Below, piece by piece: positions 9,901 to 17,947 of a stretch of DNA of 64,000 nucleotides. The notes beneath the pieces are model-generated. The model was not told where the DNA came from. It ran no database searches and worked only from the letters and a program-made list of their open reading frames with translations. This DNA comes from Inquilinus ginsengisoli_B (lineage in GTDB: Bacteria > Pseudomonadota > Alphaproteobacteria > DSM-16000 > Inquilinaceae). The position numbers and the translations under genes were made by a program. Each line of letters begins with the position of its first letter. Position 1 is the stretch's first letter. The stretch lies in the NCBI RefSeq assembly GCF_050434925.1, contig NZ_JBNDJK010000001.1, forward strand, positions 2,294,001-2,358,000, given 5' to 3'.

Positions 9901-10759
9901 CATGAGCGCGAAGATCGAGGATGAGGGGGTGACCGGCGTCGACCTCGGGGCGAACGCGTTGACCTTGGCCACGGAGGTAACGGACCCGTTGAACTCTCTG
10001 GCCGGGGTGCACGCCGCCCTGGTCGCCAACTGGCGCAACGGGGTGAGCACCGGCACCCGGTATCAGCTGAACGGCGCTCAGTTGGCGGGCAGCCCCGGAA
10101 CCGGCGCGGCGGCCGGCCGGATCAATGTGAAGGTGGCGGAGGGATTGGTCGTTGCCCTTCCGGCGGGTCAGGAGACGCCGATTCCCTGGTTTGTCATGAG
10201 CGATCCCGAGCTCCGGTTCGTCCCTGATGGCGGCCGCTCCAGCCGGTACCTGCCGAAATCGTCCGGAATATTCGAAGTCGCCGGATGCCTGACGGTGGAC
10301 AGCAGCGTCGCTGCTGGAGACAGGTTCGAGCTTCAGCTGATCCAGGAATTCGACGACCTCAGCACGACCGGCACTGTGGTTACCAAGATCCTCGAATTGG
10401 AGAGGATCGAGTATCAGGCAGCCATCGGCGGCAACGAGTTCTCGATGCCGTTCACCTTCAACACCCCGGTGACGGTCGCGAATCCGTATATCGGCCAGAA
10501 TCGGCCATCGCTGCAGCCGAGCGGCGGGTTGGCCGGCTTGATCTGGTGGAATCCCGCGACCAAGCAGCGCTGGCGCTGGAGCGGAACGACCTGGCAGCTG
10601 GTGACCAGCTCGCCCCCCAAGCCATTCCTCGATCCGTTCAACCCCAACACCAGACTGAGCCTGCGGCTGCTCAACAGGCGAGACTCGAGTATCAACCTCT
10701 CGAACGGCACCACATCGGAAGCGCCGCAGAGCTTCGTGGCCTTCAAGCAGATCGGGTAA
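6989..10759 (+). CDS. Large beta-helix (pectate-lyase-like/tailspike-like) protein with GIPxGT repeats
   Basis: A 1256-residue protein. Residues about 85-250 look like the start of a pectate-lyase-superfamily beta-helix (WFGAVGNGLNDLTGIDN, VVLPPGDYNI). A second beta-helix stretch lies at about 650-795 (ISECDGVGLVF, LSIENCTFQANQEGG). Between and after them are repeated modules with SGxGIPxGTxV followed by a hydrophobic strand and LS/MS, near residues 302, 431, 493 and 905, with a degenerate copy near 564. The end (about 1164-1205, GLIWWNPATKQRWRWSG) resembles tail-fibre tips. There is no clear signal peptide. ATG 6989 was chosen over TTG 6971 because of AGGAGG. No other phage gene is near. A surface, tail-fibre-like or polysaccharide-binding role is inference. 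Confidence 0.75.
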   Translation: MALDVVNTIMGAGGLMALPPPTGTAATAVFVKGYRQAGDGGGGEFVWTPAASDVDPGISIKPDSLVGNPPPAGRWLRQIGDGSEINVKWFGAVGNGLNDLTGIDNAAIQAALDYQRENGGEVVLPPGDYNITSTLTYFMTRRANALRMRGAGRDKSRLLYNTTNRTSCLKIRGSLPSTFMWGGHIRELAITNPRSNPPTQQNYWSQQAAIDLGNSAEMLIEDCAIMRVAGHGIWAPAQFVSVNNNDGVGNDFPNDKPWVTVDRFRPAGRPAHLQARVTFKQTTGWVSKDSNVITKVKDTSGIAVGAAISGNGIPPGTKVTVIGTDQITISNKAFDDFPSATLLISTDGAVTGFKIYRVGSGYRDGAQIAVRGIGSGFQGVAKTSFILNGTYVVPATIATPGTVTGITLSGLGNTSTSATDSTLLTVTTGTTGIRIGCTISGTGIPAGTTVAKVIDYDTLVMSAAATAAGTAVPLIFGAGAGDPDAPDGRTTGKVQVGYYVRGIGIPDGTTVVGIDGKNGLTLSAQPTEAATGPLTFHSPDSGFISRMGTLALGNPVVVLDSVADLKVGYLVSAPVSVPSNPSSKIYPDTTIQSVNVAANSITLSRLPREASVNAIDLNFISPDGGVVEYQITTPGTGYYEPDDHIFDNTDTFTTAHLRLVRTEISECDGVGLVFPHFASCQLSIENCTFQANQEGGILFGGNALDMRCSSVGVNGMHFEEGGPGFYPGVWLRRGDSNAEMIRLSQNEFDSNTYCHVLVDGVDGAEISWNRCNSWVTAWTRNTDWTAQIPSEQIKFDPGNAACQNTGVLVRSNRHRSQPQGTVPRTSVTTLVGNPIIAGANDSPLGASAFKIGATVEILNGATFVTFGPGNVTETRITAIVPTIKDRLGHTDNGSVTVSNIDTTGIVVSAPISGSGIPDGTRILGVNAASGTITMSKPATATTPTPPGRVPLVIGGTMTLALAPRLSVNNGLMSAKIEDEGVTGVDLGANALTLATEVTDPLNSLAGVHAALVANWRNGVSTGTRYQLNGAQLAGSPGTGAAAGRINVKVAEGLVVALPAGQETPIPWFVMSDPELRFVPDGGRSSRYLPKSSGIFEVAGCLTVDSSVAAGDRFELQLIQEFDDLSTTGTVVTKILELERIEYQAAIGGNEFSMPFTFNTPVTVANPYIGQNRPSLQPSGGLAGLIWWNPATKQRWRWSGTTWQLVTSSPPKPFLDPFNPNTRLSLRLLNRRDSSINLSNGTTSEAPQSFVAFKQIG

Positions 10760-10775
10760 TCAGCCGTTCGGGTAT

Positions 10776-10803
10776 CCTGGCCGGCGCCATCGCGCCGGCC
10801 AGG
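10776..10803 (+). terminator. Perfect 12-bp hairpin after the beta-helix gene
   Basis: CCTGGCCGGCGC and GCGCCGGCCAGG flank a 4-nt loop, 17 bp after the stop codon at 10759. The stem is perfect and very G+C-rich but no T tract follows, so termination would have to rely on stem strength or Rho. It lies between convergent genes. Confidence 0.65.
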
Positions 10804-10916
10804 AGATCCGTCGAATGGCTGTTGCGTCTGCACCTCCGACCGATCTCTCCGCACTGACCGGGGATTTGGGTGATAGTGCGGGGAAGGCGGAGGGAACCTG
10901 TAGCAGTCCCGCCGCC

Positions 10917-13900
10917 TCATTCCCCAGCAGACGGCGCGGCCTCGGGGGCCAGGTGCGGCGCCATTGCGCCGCCCTGCGGCCGGCGGCTCGCCAGCCAGAC
11001 CCGGAGCTTGTCGAGATACAGATAGATCACCGGCGTCGTGTACAGGGTCAGCGCCTGGCTCAGGATCAGGCCGCCGACCATGGCGTAGCCCAGCGGCTGG
11101 CGCAGCTCCGACCCGGTGCCGGAGCCCAGCATCAGCGGCAGGCCGCCCAGCAGCGCCGCCATGGTCGTCATCATGATCGGGCGGAAGCGCATCAGGCAGG
11201 CTTGGCGGATCGCCTCGTACGGCGTCATCCCCTGGTCGCGCTCCGCCTGGATGGCGAAGTCGACCATCATGATGCCGTTCTTCTTGACGATGCCGATCAA
11301 GAGGATGACGCCGATCAGCGCGATGACGCTGAAGTCGAAGCCGAACAGCATCAGCATCACCAGCGCGCCGGCGCCGGCCGAGGGCAGGGTCGACAGGATC
11401 GTCAGCGGGTGGATGTAGCTCTCGTAGAGCACGCCGAGGATGATGTAGATGACGATCAAGGCGGCCGCGACCAGGTAGGGCTCGCTGGCCAGCGACGACT
11501 GGAAGGCCTGGGCGTTGCCCTGGAAGGCACCGGTCAGCGAGGCGGGCACCCCCATCTCCTGCTCGGCCTGCTGGATCACCGCCACCGCGTCGCCCAGCGC
11601 CACGCCCGGCGCCAGGTTGAAGCTCAGCGTCACCGCCGGGAACTGGCCCTGGTGGTTGATCGACAGGAAGGCCGTCGGCCGCGTGGTCCAATGCGCCAGC
11701 GCACTGATCGGCACCTGCTCCCCGGTCAGTGGCGACTTGATGTAGATCCGGTCGATCGCCGAGGGCTTGTCCTGCAGCTGGGGCAGCACCTCCATTACCA
11801 CATGGTAGCTGTTCACCTGGGTGAAATACTGCGCCACCTGGCGCTGGCCGAAGGCGTCGTAGAGGGTGTCGTCGATCAGCTGCGGCTGGATGCCGTAGCG
11901 GGCGGCGGCGTCGCGGTCGATGTCCAGCGTCAGTGTGGTGCCGCCGGTCTGCTCATCGGTGGCGACGTCGCGCAGCTGCGGCAGGGTCTTCAGCTTCTCA
12001 TAGACCTTGGGCGCCCACTGGTTCAGCTCGTCGATATTCGCGTCCTGCAGGGTGTACTGATACAGCGTGCGGCTGGCCCGGCCGCCGATGTTGATGTCCT
12101 GGGCCGGCTGCAGGAACAGGGCTGCACCCTCGACCTTGGCCAGCTGCGGCCGCAACCGGTCGATGATCTGTGCGGCCGAGGCCTGGCGCTCGTCGCGCGG
12201 CTTCAGGGTGATGAACAGGCGGCCGTTGTTCAGCGTCTGGCCACCACTGGAGCCGAGCGCCATGCCGACGGTGTCGACATCCGGATCGGCGGCGACGATC
12301 TTGCCGAGCTCGACCTGCTTGCGGCTCATCTCGGCGAAGGAGATGTCCTGCGCCGCCTCCGACGTCCCCATGATCAGGCCGGTGTCCTGCTGCGGGAAGA
12401 AGCCCTTGGGGATGACGACGAAGAGGTAGCCGGTGGTGGCGATGGTCGCGAGGAACACCGCCAGGGTGACGCGGTGGTGCTTGAGCGCCGCGTCGAGCGA
12501 CCGGCGGTAGCCCGCCAGCATCAGGTCGAAGCCGCGCTCCGACAGCCGGTACAGGCGGCCGTGCTTGCCAGTGTCGTGCTTCATGAACTTCGAGCACATC
12601 ACCGGGGTCAGGGTCAGCGACACGATCGCCGAGACCAGGATGGTCATGGTCACGGTGACGGCAAATTCCCGGAACACCCGGCCGACGATGCCGCCCATCA
12701 GCAAGAGCGGGATGAACACGGCGACCAGCGACAGGCTGATCGAGAAGATGGTGAAGCCGATCTCGCCGGCGCCCTTCAGCGCCGCCTGCACCGGCGACAA
12801 CCCCTCCTCGATATGGCGGTGGATGTTCTCCAGCATGACGATGGCGTCGTCGACGACGAAGCCGACGGCGATGCTGAGGCCCATCAGCGACAGGTTATCG
12901 AGGCTGTAGCCGAAGGCGTACATCAGCGCCAGGGTGCCGACCAGCGCCAGCGGCACGGTCACGCTCGGGATCGCCGTGGCCCAGAAGCTGCGCAGGAACA
13001 CGAAGATCACCATCACCACCAGGCAGATGGTCAGCAGCAGGGTGAACTGGACGTCGGCGACCGAGGCGCGGATGGTGGTGGTGCGGTCGCTGAGGATGTC
13101 GACCTTGACTGCCGGCGGGATCGCCGCCTGCAGCTGCGGCAGCAGCGACTTGACGTGGTCGACCACGTCAATGACGTTGGCGCCGGGCTGCTTGAACACG
13201 ATCAGCAGCACCGCGCGCTGGCCGCCGGACCAGGCCGCGAGCTTGTCGTTCTCCGGCCCCTCCACCGCCTGGCCGATGTCGCGGATGCGCACCGGCGCGC
13301 CGTTCTTGTAGGCGATGATGACATTGTTCCAGGGCTCGGCCTTCAGCTCCTGGTCGTTGTCGTAGATGGTGAAGGTCCGCGTCGCGCCGTCGATGCTGCC
13401 CTTCGGGCTGTCGGCGGTGGCGTCGGCGATGACGCCGCGCACGTCCTCCAGCCCGATGCCCAGCGCTGCCAGCTTCTGCGGGTCGACCTGCACCCGCACC
13501 GCCGGCTTCTGCTGGCCGCCGATGGTGACCTGGGCGACGCCCGGCACCTGGCTGATGTTCTGGCTCAGCACGTTCTCGGCATAGTCGTCGACCGTGGTCA
13601 GCGGCAGCGTGTCGGAATGGACCGCGAACACCAGGATCGGCGAGTCGGCCGGGTTGACCTTGCGGTAGGTCGGCGGCGAGGGCAGGTTCTTCGGCAGCTG
13701 CCCGCCGGCGGCGTTGATCGCGGTCTGCACGTCGCCGGCCGCGGCGTCGATGTTGCGGTCGAGGTCGAACTGCAGGGTGATCGCGCTGTTGCCGAGCGTG
13801 CTGCTGGACGTCATCTGCGACACGCCGGGGATCTCTGCGAACTGCCGCTCCAAGGGCGCCGTCACCGACGAGGCCATGGTGGTGGGGTCGGCCCCGGGCA

Positions 13901-14051
13901 GCTGGGCCGAGACCTGGATGGTCGGGAAGTCGACCTGCGGCAGCGGCGCCACCGGCAGCAGCGGATAGGCGACCAAGCCGACCAGCAGCACCCCGGCCAT
14001 GATCAGCGAGGTGGCAATCGGCTTGCGGATGAAGGGGGCCGAGATGCTCAT
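10917..14051 (-). CDS. RND multidrug efflux permease (MdtB/MdtC-like)
   Basis: A 1044-residue inner-membrane proton/drug antiporter of the HAE1 family. It starts MSISAPFIRKPIATSLIMAGVL, with the TM4 proton-relay pair in GFVVDDAIVMLEN, a large periplasmic loop after TM1 and a second after TM7. Its sequence character is closest to MdtB/MdtC/MuxB. Those systems usually use two different permeases; only one is present here. It starts 2 bp after the adaptor stop, so the two form an operon. No outer-membrane TolC gene or regulator adjoins it. The C-terminus is short and polar. Confidence 0.93.
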   Translation of the reverse strand: MSISAPFIRKPIATSLIMAGVLLVGLVAYPLLPVAPLPQVDFPTIQVSAQLPGADPTTMASSVTAPLERQFAEIPGVSQMTSSSTLGNSAITLQFDLDRNIDAAAGDVQTAINAAGGQLPKNLPSPPTYRKVNPADSPILVFAVHSDTLPLTTVDDYAENVLSQNISQVPGVAQVTIGGQQKPAVRVQVDPQKLAALGIGLEDVRGVIADATADSPKGSIDGATRTFTIYDNDQELKAEPWNNVIIAYKNGAPVRIRDIGQAVEGPENDKLAAWSGGQRAVLLIVFKQPGANVIDVVDHVKSLLPQLQAAIPPAVKVDILSDRTTTIRASVADVQFTLLLTICLVVMVIFVFLRSFWATAIPSVTVPLALVGTLALMYAFGYSLDNLSLMGLSIAVGFVVDDAIVMLENIHRHIEEGLSPVQAALKGAGEIGFTIFSISLSLVAVFIPLLLMGGIVGRVFREFAVTVTMTILVSAIVSLTLTPVMCSKFMKHDTGKHGRLYRLSERGFDLMLAGYRRSLDAALKHHRVTLAVFLATIATTGYLFVVIPKGFFPQQDTGLIMGTSEAAQDISFAEMSRKQVELGKIVAADPDVDTVGMALGSSGGQTLNNGRLFITLKPRDERQASAAQIIDRLRPQLAKVEGAALFLQPAQDINIGGRASRTLYQYTLQDANIDELNQWAPKVYEKLKTLPQLRDVATDEQTGGTTLTLDIDRDAAARYGIQPQLIDDTLYDAFGQRQVAQYFTQVNSYHVVMEVLPQLQDKPSAIDRIYIKSPLTGEQVPISALAHWTTRPTAFLSINHQGQFPAVTLSFNLAPGVALGDAVAVIQQAEQEMGVPASLTGAFQGNAQAFQSSLASEPYLVAAALIVIYIILGVLYESYIHPLTILSTLPSAGAGALVMLMLFGFDFSVIALIGVILLIGIVKKNGIMMVDFAIQAERDQGMTPYEAIRQACLMRFRPIMMTTMAALLGGLPLMLGSGTGSELRQPLGYAMVGGLILSQALTLYTTPVIYLYLDKLRVWLASRRPQGGAMAPHLAPEAAPSAGE

Positions 14052-14053
14052 GG

Positions 14054-15208
14054 TCAGGCGCTCGGCCGGGTGGCGGCGGCCTCGCGGGTCTGCACCCGGG
14101 TGCCCGGCTGCAGCCGGTACTGGCCAGCGGTGACGACGCTGGCGCCGGCATCGAGGCCGGTCTCTACCACCGCGGTGCCGTCGGTGATCTGGCCGATGCC
14201 GACCGGGCGCAGCTCGACCGTGGCGTCCGGCTTCACGGCGTAGACATAGAGCCCGTCAGGCCCGCGCTGGATCGCGGTGGAGGGCACGGTGACCACGTTC
14301 TGCTCGGTGCGCAGCAGCAGCCGGACATCGACGAACTGGCCGGGCCACAGCTGGTTGGTCTTGTTCGGGAAGGTCGCCTTCAGGCGGATCGTGCCGGTGG
14401 CTTGGTCGATCTGGTTATCGACCAGCTCCAGCGTGCCCTGGTCCAGCGGCTTGTCGTCGCCGCGGGTGTCGGCGAAGACCGTCAGCGGGCCCTTGGCCAT
14501 CGCCGCCGAGATCTCCGGCAACTGCTCCTCCGGCAGGGTGAAGATCGCCGTGATCGGGTGCAGCTGGGTGATCACCACCAGGCCGCCGGTGTCGGTGGCG
14601 TGGACGATGTTGCCCTGGTCGACCAGCCGGATGCCGGTGCGGCCGTTCAGCGGCGAGGTGACGGTGGTGTAGCTGAGCTGGGTGGCGGCGCTGTCGATCG
14701 CCGCCTGGTCGCCCTCGATCTGCGCCTGCAGCTGCGCAATCAGCGCCTTCTGGGTGTCGACGCTCTGCGCCGTCGCATATTGGTGCAGGTTCTGGAAGCG
14801 CTGCAGGTCGAGCTGGGCGTTGGTGAGCTGCGCCTCGTCCTTGGCCTTGGTCGCCCTGGCCTGGTCCAGCGCCGCCTGGAACGGCCGCGGGTCGATCTGC
14901 GCCAGCACCTGGCCGGCATTCACATGCTGGCCTTCCTGGAAGGACACAGTCTGCAGCTCGCCGTCGACCCGACTCTTCACCGTCACCGTGTTCAGCGCCT
15001 GGACGGTGCCGAGGCCGGTGAGGAAGACCGGGACGTCGCGGCGCTGCGCCGCCGCCGCCTCGACCGGCACCGTCGGGGGCGGTGCCTCGGGCGCGGCCGA
15101 GGCGGCGCTGCCGCGCAGCTCGCGCCCGACCAGCACGGCGGCGCAGACCAGAACAAGGGCGATCGGGGTGCCGATCCGCAGCACCGTCCGGCGGGCGACA
15201 AGGGGCAT
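14054..15208 (-). CDS. RND efflux membrane fusion protein (MdtA-like)
   Basis: A 384-residue periplasmic adaptor joining the RND pump to an outer-membrane channel. An N-terminal membrane anchor (RIGTPIALVLVCAAVLVG) is followed by a barrel-sandwich domain (VKSRVDGELQTVSFQEGQHV), a coiled-coil hairpin rich in Gln and Ala (about residues 115-185) and a beta-barrel (LWPGQFVDVRLLL). The ATG at 15208 sits 8 bp after GGAGAG; an ATG at 15214 is possible but its ribosome site would be too close. It is first in a two-gene operon with the permease. Confidence 0.92.
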   Translation of the reverse strand: MPLVARRTVLRIGTPIALVLVCAAVLVGRELRGSAASAAPEAPPPTVPVEAAAAQRRDVPVFLTGLGTVQALNTVTVKSRVDGELQTVSFQEGQHVNAGQVLAQIDPRPFQAALDQARATKAKDEAQLTNAQLDLQRFQNLHQYATAQSVDTQKALIAQLQAQIEGDQAAIDSAATQLSYTTVTSPLNGRTGIRLVDQGNIVHATDTGGLVVITQLHPITAIFTLPEEQLPEISAAMAKGPLTVFADTRGDDKPLDQGTLELVDNQIDQATGTIRLKATFPNKTNQLWPGQFVDVRLLLRTEQNVVTVPSTAIQRGPDGLYVYAVKPDATVELRPVGIGQITDGTAVVETGLDAGASVVTAGQYRLQPGTRVQTREAAATRPSA

Positions 15209-15666
15209 CTGCATCTCTCCGGCGGGCAGGCAATCGAGAGAGACACGGGCGCCGCGGCCATGACGGCCGCAGCGCCCGCGATCGACGTCTCCTCCCGGTC
15301 TTCGGCTGGCCCGGTGCGTCTCGGGCCTGCCTCTCGCTGCTGAACGAACGACGAAAGGTGACTTTGCCCAATTGGGGAGTCAATGAGGGGAGTTCAGCAG
15401 AGGACAGGATGACGCAGCAGTTTTATTTTTGGTAAGAATGGCGAATATTAGATCTGGATTAGCTCTTTGTTAAAATCCCGTAAGGGTAATTCCGCCGCCG
15501 CCGTTGCCGCCCATATGCTGCAGTGCGGAAACGCACGACGCTGCCGCGATCGCGGCAGCGGGCTCAGCCCGGACCGCCGGCGTTCCGCAGGACTCAGAAA
15601 GAATACACGACGCGACCGGCAAGCCGGCCCGAAGGGCCGCTCCGGATCTGGTTGAAGAGGTCCATC
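15209..15666. other. Intergenic region between divergent efflux and secreted-protein genes
   Basis: A 458-bp region without a convincing gene. Around 15355-15480 it is relatively AT-rich and should hold promoters. It contains a perfect 20-bp palindrome, GCTGCCGCGATCGCGGCAGC at 15540-15559, which could be an operator or a stem. No regulator gene is present for the efflux operon here. Confidence 0.5.
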
Positions 15667-15945
15667 ATGGTTCTGCTCAGGCATCCCCGCCCCGCGGGGT
15701 TCGTGGCCCTGCTCCTGCTCGGAACGGCTGTCGCCGGGCCGGCTTTCGCCCGCACCGGGTTGCAGTCCGAGCATTATGTGATCCCGCCGCAGATGGCGCA
15801 GGCCGAATCTGCCGACACCGCGGACATGTCCGTTCCCTCCTTCGATCACGGCGAGAACGGCGCCGACCGCGGTACGGTCGGCCACGATTTCGGGGGGCAT
15901 GACCACGATCACGACGGCCATGGCGGCGGTCACGGGAGGCGGTAA
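15667..15945 (+). CDS. Small secreted His-rich protein with ARTGLQSEH motif
   Basis: A 92-residue protein of unknown function. A signal peptide (FVALLLLGTAVAGPAFA) precedes the mature start RTGLQSEHYVIPPQ. The C-terminus is rich in His, Asp and Gly (GGHDHDHDGHGGGHGRR), as in proteins that bind transition metals. ATG 15667 lies after GAAGAGG. The downstream gene encodes an even smaller protein with the same ARTGLQSEH peptide just after its signal peptide, so the two are probably paralogues transcribed together. Metal binding is inference. Confidence 0.75.
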   Translation: MVLLRHPRPAGFVALLLLGTAVAGPAFARTGLQSEHYVIPPQMAQAESADTADMSVPSFDHGENGADRGTVGHDFGGHDHDHDGHGGGHGRR

Positions 15946-16033
15946 GCCTCCGCAAGGAAGCCTCCGGGCGCTCGTCAGAAGCACGGCATCCCGCTGTACC
16001 CATTCACCATCTCATTCACCAAAGGAGCCCATC

Positions 16034-16198
16034 ATGTCTGTCCTGAAGATCGCACGTCCCGTCGGCCTGGCGGTCCTGATCGCCGTGGGCGTTGCGGCTT
16101 CCGTCTCCGCCGAAGCCCGCACCGGCCTGCAGTCGGAGCACGGCCCGAGCGCGCTCCAGAGCTCGCACGGTCCCACCTATCCCAACCCGCGCCGCTGA
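16034..16198 (+). CDS. 54-residue secreted protein with ARTGLQSEH motif
   Basis: A very short protein with signal peptide VGLAVLIAVGVAASVSAEA and a mature part of only about 27 residues. The mature part begins RTGLQSEHGP and then repeats itself imperfectly (LQSEHGPSALQSSHGP). A strong ribosome site, AAAGGAG, precedes ATG 16034. It shares ARTGLQSEH with the gene 88 bp upstream and is followed by a strong terminator. The function is unknown. Its size would let most annotation pipelines miss it. Confidence 0.75.
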   Translation: MSVLKIARPVGLAVLIAVGVAASVSAEARTGLQSEHGPSALQSSHGPTYPNPRR

Positions 16199-16219
16199 GC
16201 CGCCTCTGCCGACAGCAGC

Positions 16220-16275
16220 GAAAGGGCGGCGGCAGGTCTCCCGGCATCGGCCGGCGAGCCTGCCGCCGCCCTTTC
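16220..16275 (+). terminator. Strong terminator after the small secreted genes
   Basis: A perfect 17-bp inverted repeat (16220-16236 and 16259-16275) with a 22-nt loop that can form its own small stem. The right arm ends in CCCTTTC and is followed by CGTTTTG. It closes the two-gene secreted-protein unit and separates it from thrB. Confidence 0.85.
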
Positions 16276-16380
16276 CGTTTTGCCGGTCCTGCTGATGTAT
16301 CGCGCACCACTCTCTTCCTTCGACAAGCCGTCCCCTGCGCTCTATGAAGTCTGGCTCAGCCGCTTTCATCCGAGCGCTCC

Positions 16381-17346
16381 ATGGCCGTCTACACCGAAGT
16401 CACCGACGAGGATGTCGCCGCCTTCGCGGCGGAGTACGACATCGGCACCGTCCTGTCCCTGAAGGGCATCGCCGAGGGTGTCGAGAACTCCAACTACCTG
16501 CTGGTGACCACGGCCGGGCCGCATATCCTCACGCTCTACGAGAAGCGGGTGGCCGAGGCCGACCTGCCCTTCTTCCTCGGCCTGATGCAGCATCTGGCGG
16601 CGCGCGGCATCGAATGCCCGCAGCCCGTCGCCGCCCGCGACGGCCAGGCGCTGCGCCGCCTCGCCGGGCGGCCGGCGGTGATCGTCACCTTCCTCGACGG
16701 GCTGTGGCCGAAGCGGATCCAGCCCTGGCATTGTCAGGCGCTCGGCCCGGCTTTGGCCCGGATGCACGCCGCCGGGGCCGATTTTCCGATGACCCGGCCG
16801 AACAACCTGTCGCTCGATGGCTGGCGCCGGCTGGTGGCGGATTGCGCCGATCGCGCCGACACCGTGGCGCCGGGCCTGGCCGAGGGCATCACCCGCGAGC
16901 TCGCCTTCCTCGAAGCGCAGTGGCCGACCGACCTGCCGGTGGGCCTGATCCATGCCGACCTGTTCCCCGACAACGTGTTCTTTCGCGACGGCCGGCTGTC
17001 CGGGCTGATCGACTTCTACTTCGCCTGCACCGACATGCTGGCCTACGACCTGTCGATCTGCCTGAACGCCTGGTGCTTCGAACCGGACGGTGCCTTCAAC
17101 GTCACCAAGGCGCGGGCGCTGCTCTCGGGCTATCGGGCCGAGCGGCCGCTGTCGCCGGCCGAGGTCGCGGCGCTGCCGGTCCTGGCGCGCGGCAACGCGC
17201 TGCGTTTCCTCCTCACCCGCCTCTATGACTGGCTGAACCACCCGCCGGGCGCCTTCGTGCGGCCGAAGGATCCGCTCGAATACTGGCGCAAACTGCGCTT
17301 CCACCAGCAGGTCACCAGCGTAGCCGCCTATGGGATCGACCCGTGA
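16381..17346 (+). CDS. thrB: Homoserine kinase
   Basis: A 321-residue kinase of the aminoglycoside-phosphotransferase fold (alphaproteobacterial ThrB type), phosphorylating homoserine for threonine synthesis. It shows the nucleotide region GIAEGVENSNYLL, the catalytic motif LIHADLFPDNVFF and the metal-binding LIDFYFACTDMLAYDL. It starts MAVYTEVTDEDV. Its stop overlaps the GTG start of rnhA (GTGA), so the two are co-translated. Confidence 0.95.
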   Translation: MAVYTEVTDEDVAAFAAEYDIGTVLSLKGIAEGVENSNYLLVTTAGPHILTLYEKRVAEADLPFFLGLMQHLAARGIECPQPVAARDGQALRRLAGRPAVIVTFLDGLWPKRIQPWHCQALGPALARMHAAGADFPMTRPNNLSLDGWRRLVADCADRADTVAPGLAEGITRELAFLEAQWPTDLPVGLIHADLFPDNVFFRDGRLSGLIDFYFACTDMLAYDLSICLNAWCFEPDGAFNVTKARALLSGYRAERPLSPAEVAALPVLARGNALRFLLTRLYDWLNHPPGAFVRPKDPLEYWRKLRFHQQVTSVAAYGIDP

Positions 17347-17840
17347 CCGACACCGCTGCGACGACGAAGAAGCCGATGAAGCTGCCGAGGGTCGAGATCT
17401 TCACCGACGGCGCCTGCAGCGGCAATCCCGGCCCCGGCGGCTGGGGCGTGCTGCTGCGCATGGGCGAGACCGAGCGCGAGCTCTATGGCGGCGAGACGCT
17501 GACCACCAACAACCGGATGGAGCTGATGGCGGCGATCCAGGCGCTGGAGGCGATGAAGCGCCCGGTCGACGCGGTGCTGACCACCGACAGCCAGTATGTC
17601 CGCAACGGCGTGATGCAGTGGCTGAAGGGCTGGAAGGCACGCGGCTGGGTGACCGCCGACCGCAAGCCGGTGAAGAACATCGACCTGTGGCAGCGGCTCG
17701 ACGCCGCCACGGTGCCGCACAAGGTCCGCTGGGAGTGGACCCGCGGCCATGCAGGCCATGCCGAGAACGAGCGGGTCGACGAGCTGGCCCGGAAGGGTTT
17801 GCGCGAGCACGGCCGCGGCCTGACGCCGGTCGAGGGTTGA
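17343..17840 (+). CDS. rnhA: Ribonuclease HI
   Basis: A 165-residue RNase H that cleaves RNA in RNA:DNA hybrids. The active-site acids are visible at Asp22 (FTDGACSGNPG), Glu60 (NNRMELMA) and Asp82 (TTDSQYV), followed by WTRGHAGHAENERVDELA with the late His and Asp. It uses a GTG start overlapping the thrB stop. Its 3' end from base 17611 is duplicated perfectly downstream, but this copy is complete. Confidence 0.96.
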   Translation: MTDTAATTKKPMKLPRVEIFTDGACSGNPGPGGWGVLLRMGETERELYGGETLTTNNRMELMAAIQALEAMKRPVDAVLTTDSQYVRNGVMQWLKGWKARGWVTADRKPVKNIDLWQRLDAATVPHKVRWEWTRGHAGHAENERVDELARKGLREHGRGLTPVEG

Positions 17841-17880
17841 TCCGGACGGCCGGCTTTCCGCTCTCCCCATTCTCACACCA

Positions 17881-17912
17881 TGTCATGCCCGGGCTTGACC
17901 CGGGCATCCAGG
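17881..17912. repeat. REP family A, left half (duplicated copy 1)
   Basis: This is TGTCATGCCCGGGC followed by TTGACCCGGGCATCCAGG, the left arm of the family described at 20862-20951. Its right arm is absent because this copy arose from duplication of a unit already cut by the IS. Confidence 0.85.
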
Positions 17913-17947
17913 AAATGTCGAGGCCGCTCTGGTGGCCCCGGCCCCTG

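Noticed and set aside
6989..10759. The beta-helix gene as part of a prophage
   Set aside because: No capsid, portal, terminase, lysis or integrase genes adjoin it; the neighbours are chromosomal enzymes and an efflux pair.
10815..14243. An 1142-residue plus-strand open frame opposite the RND permease
   Set aside because: It is rich in Arg, His and Gln with no domain pattern, while the opposite strand encodes a textbook RND permease. It is a G+C-driven shadow frame.
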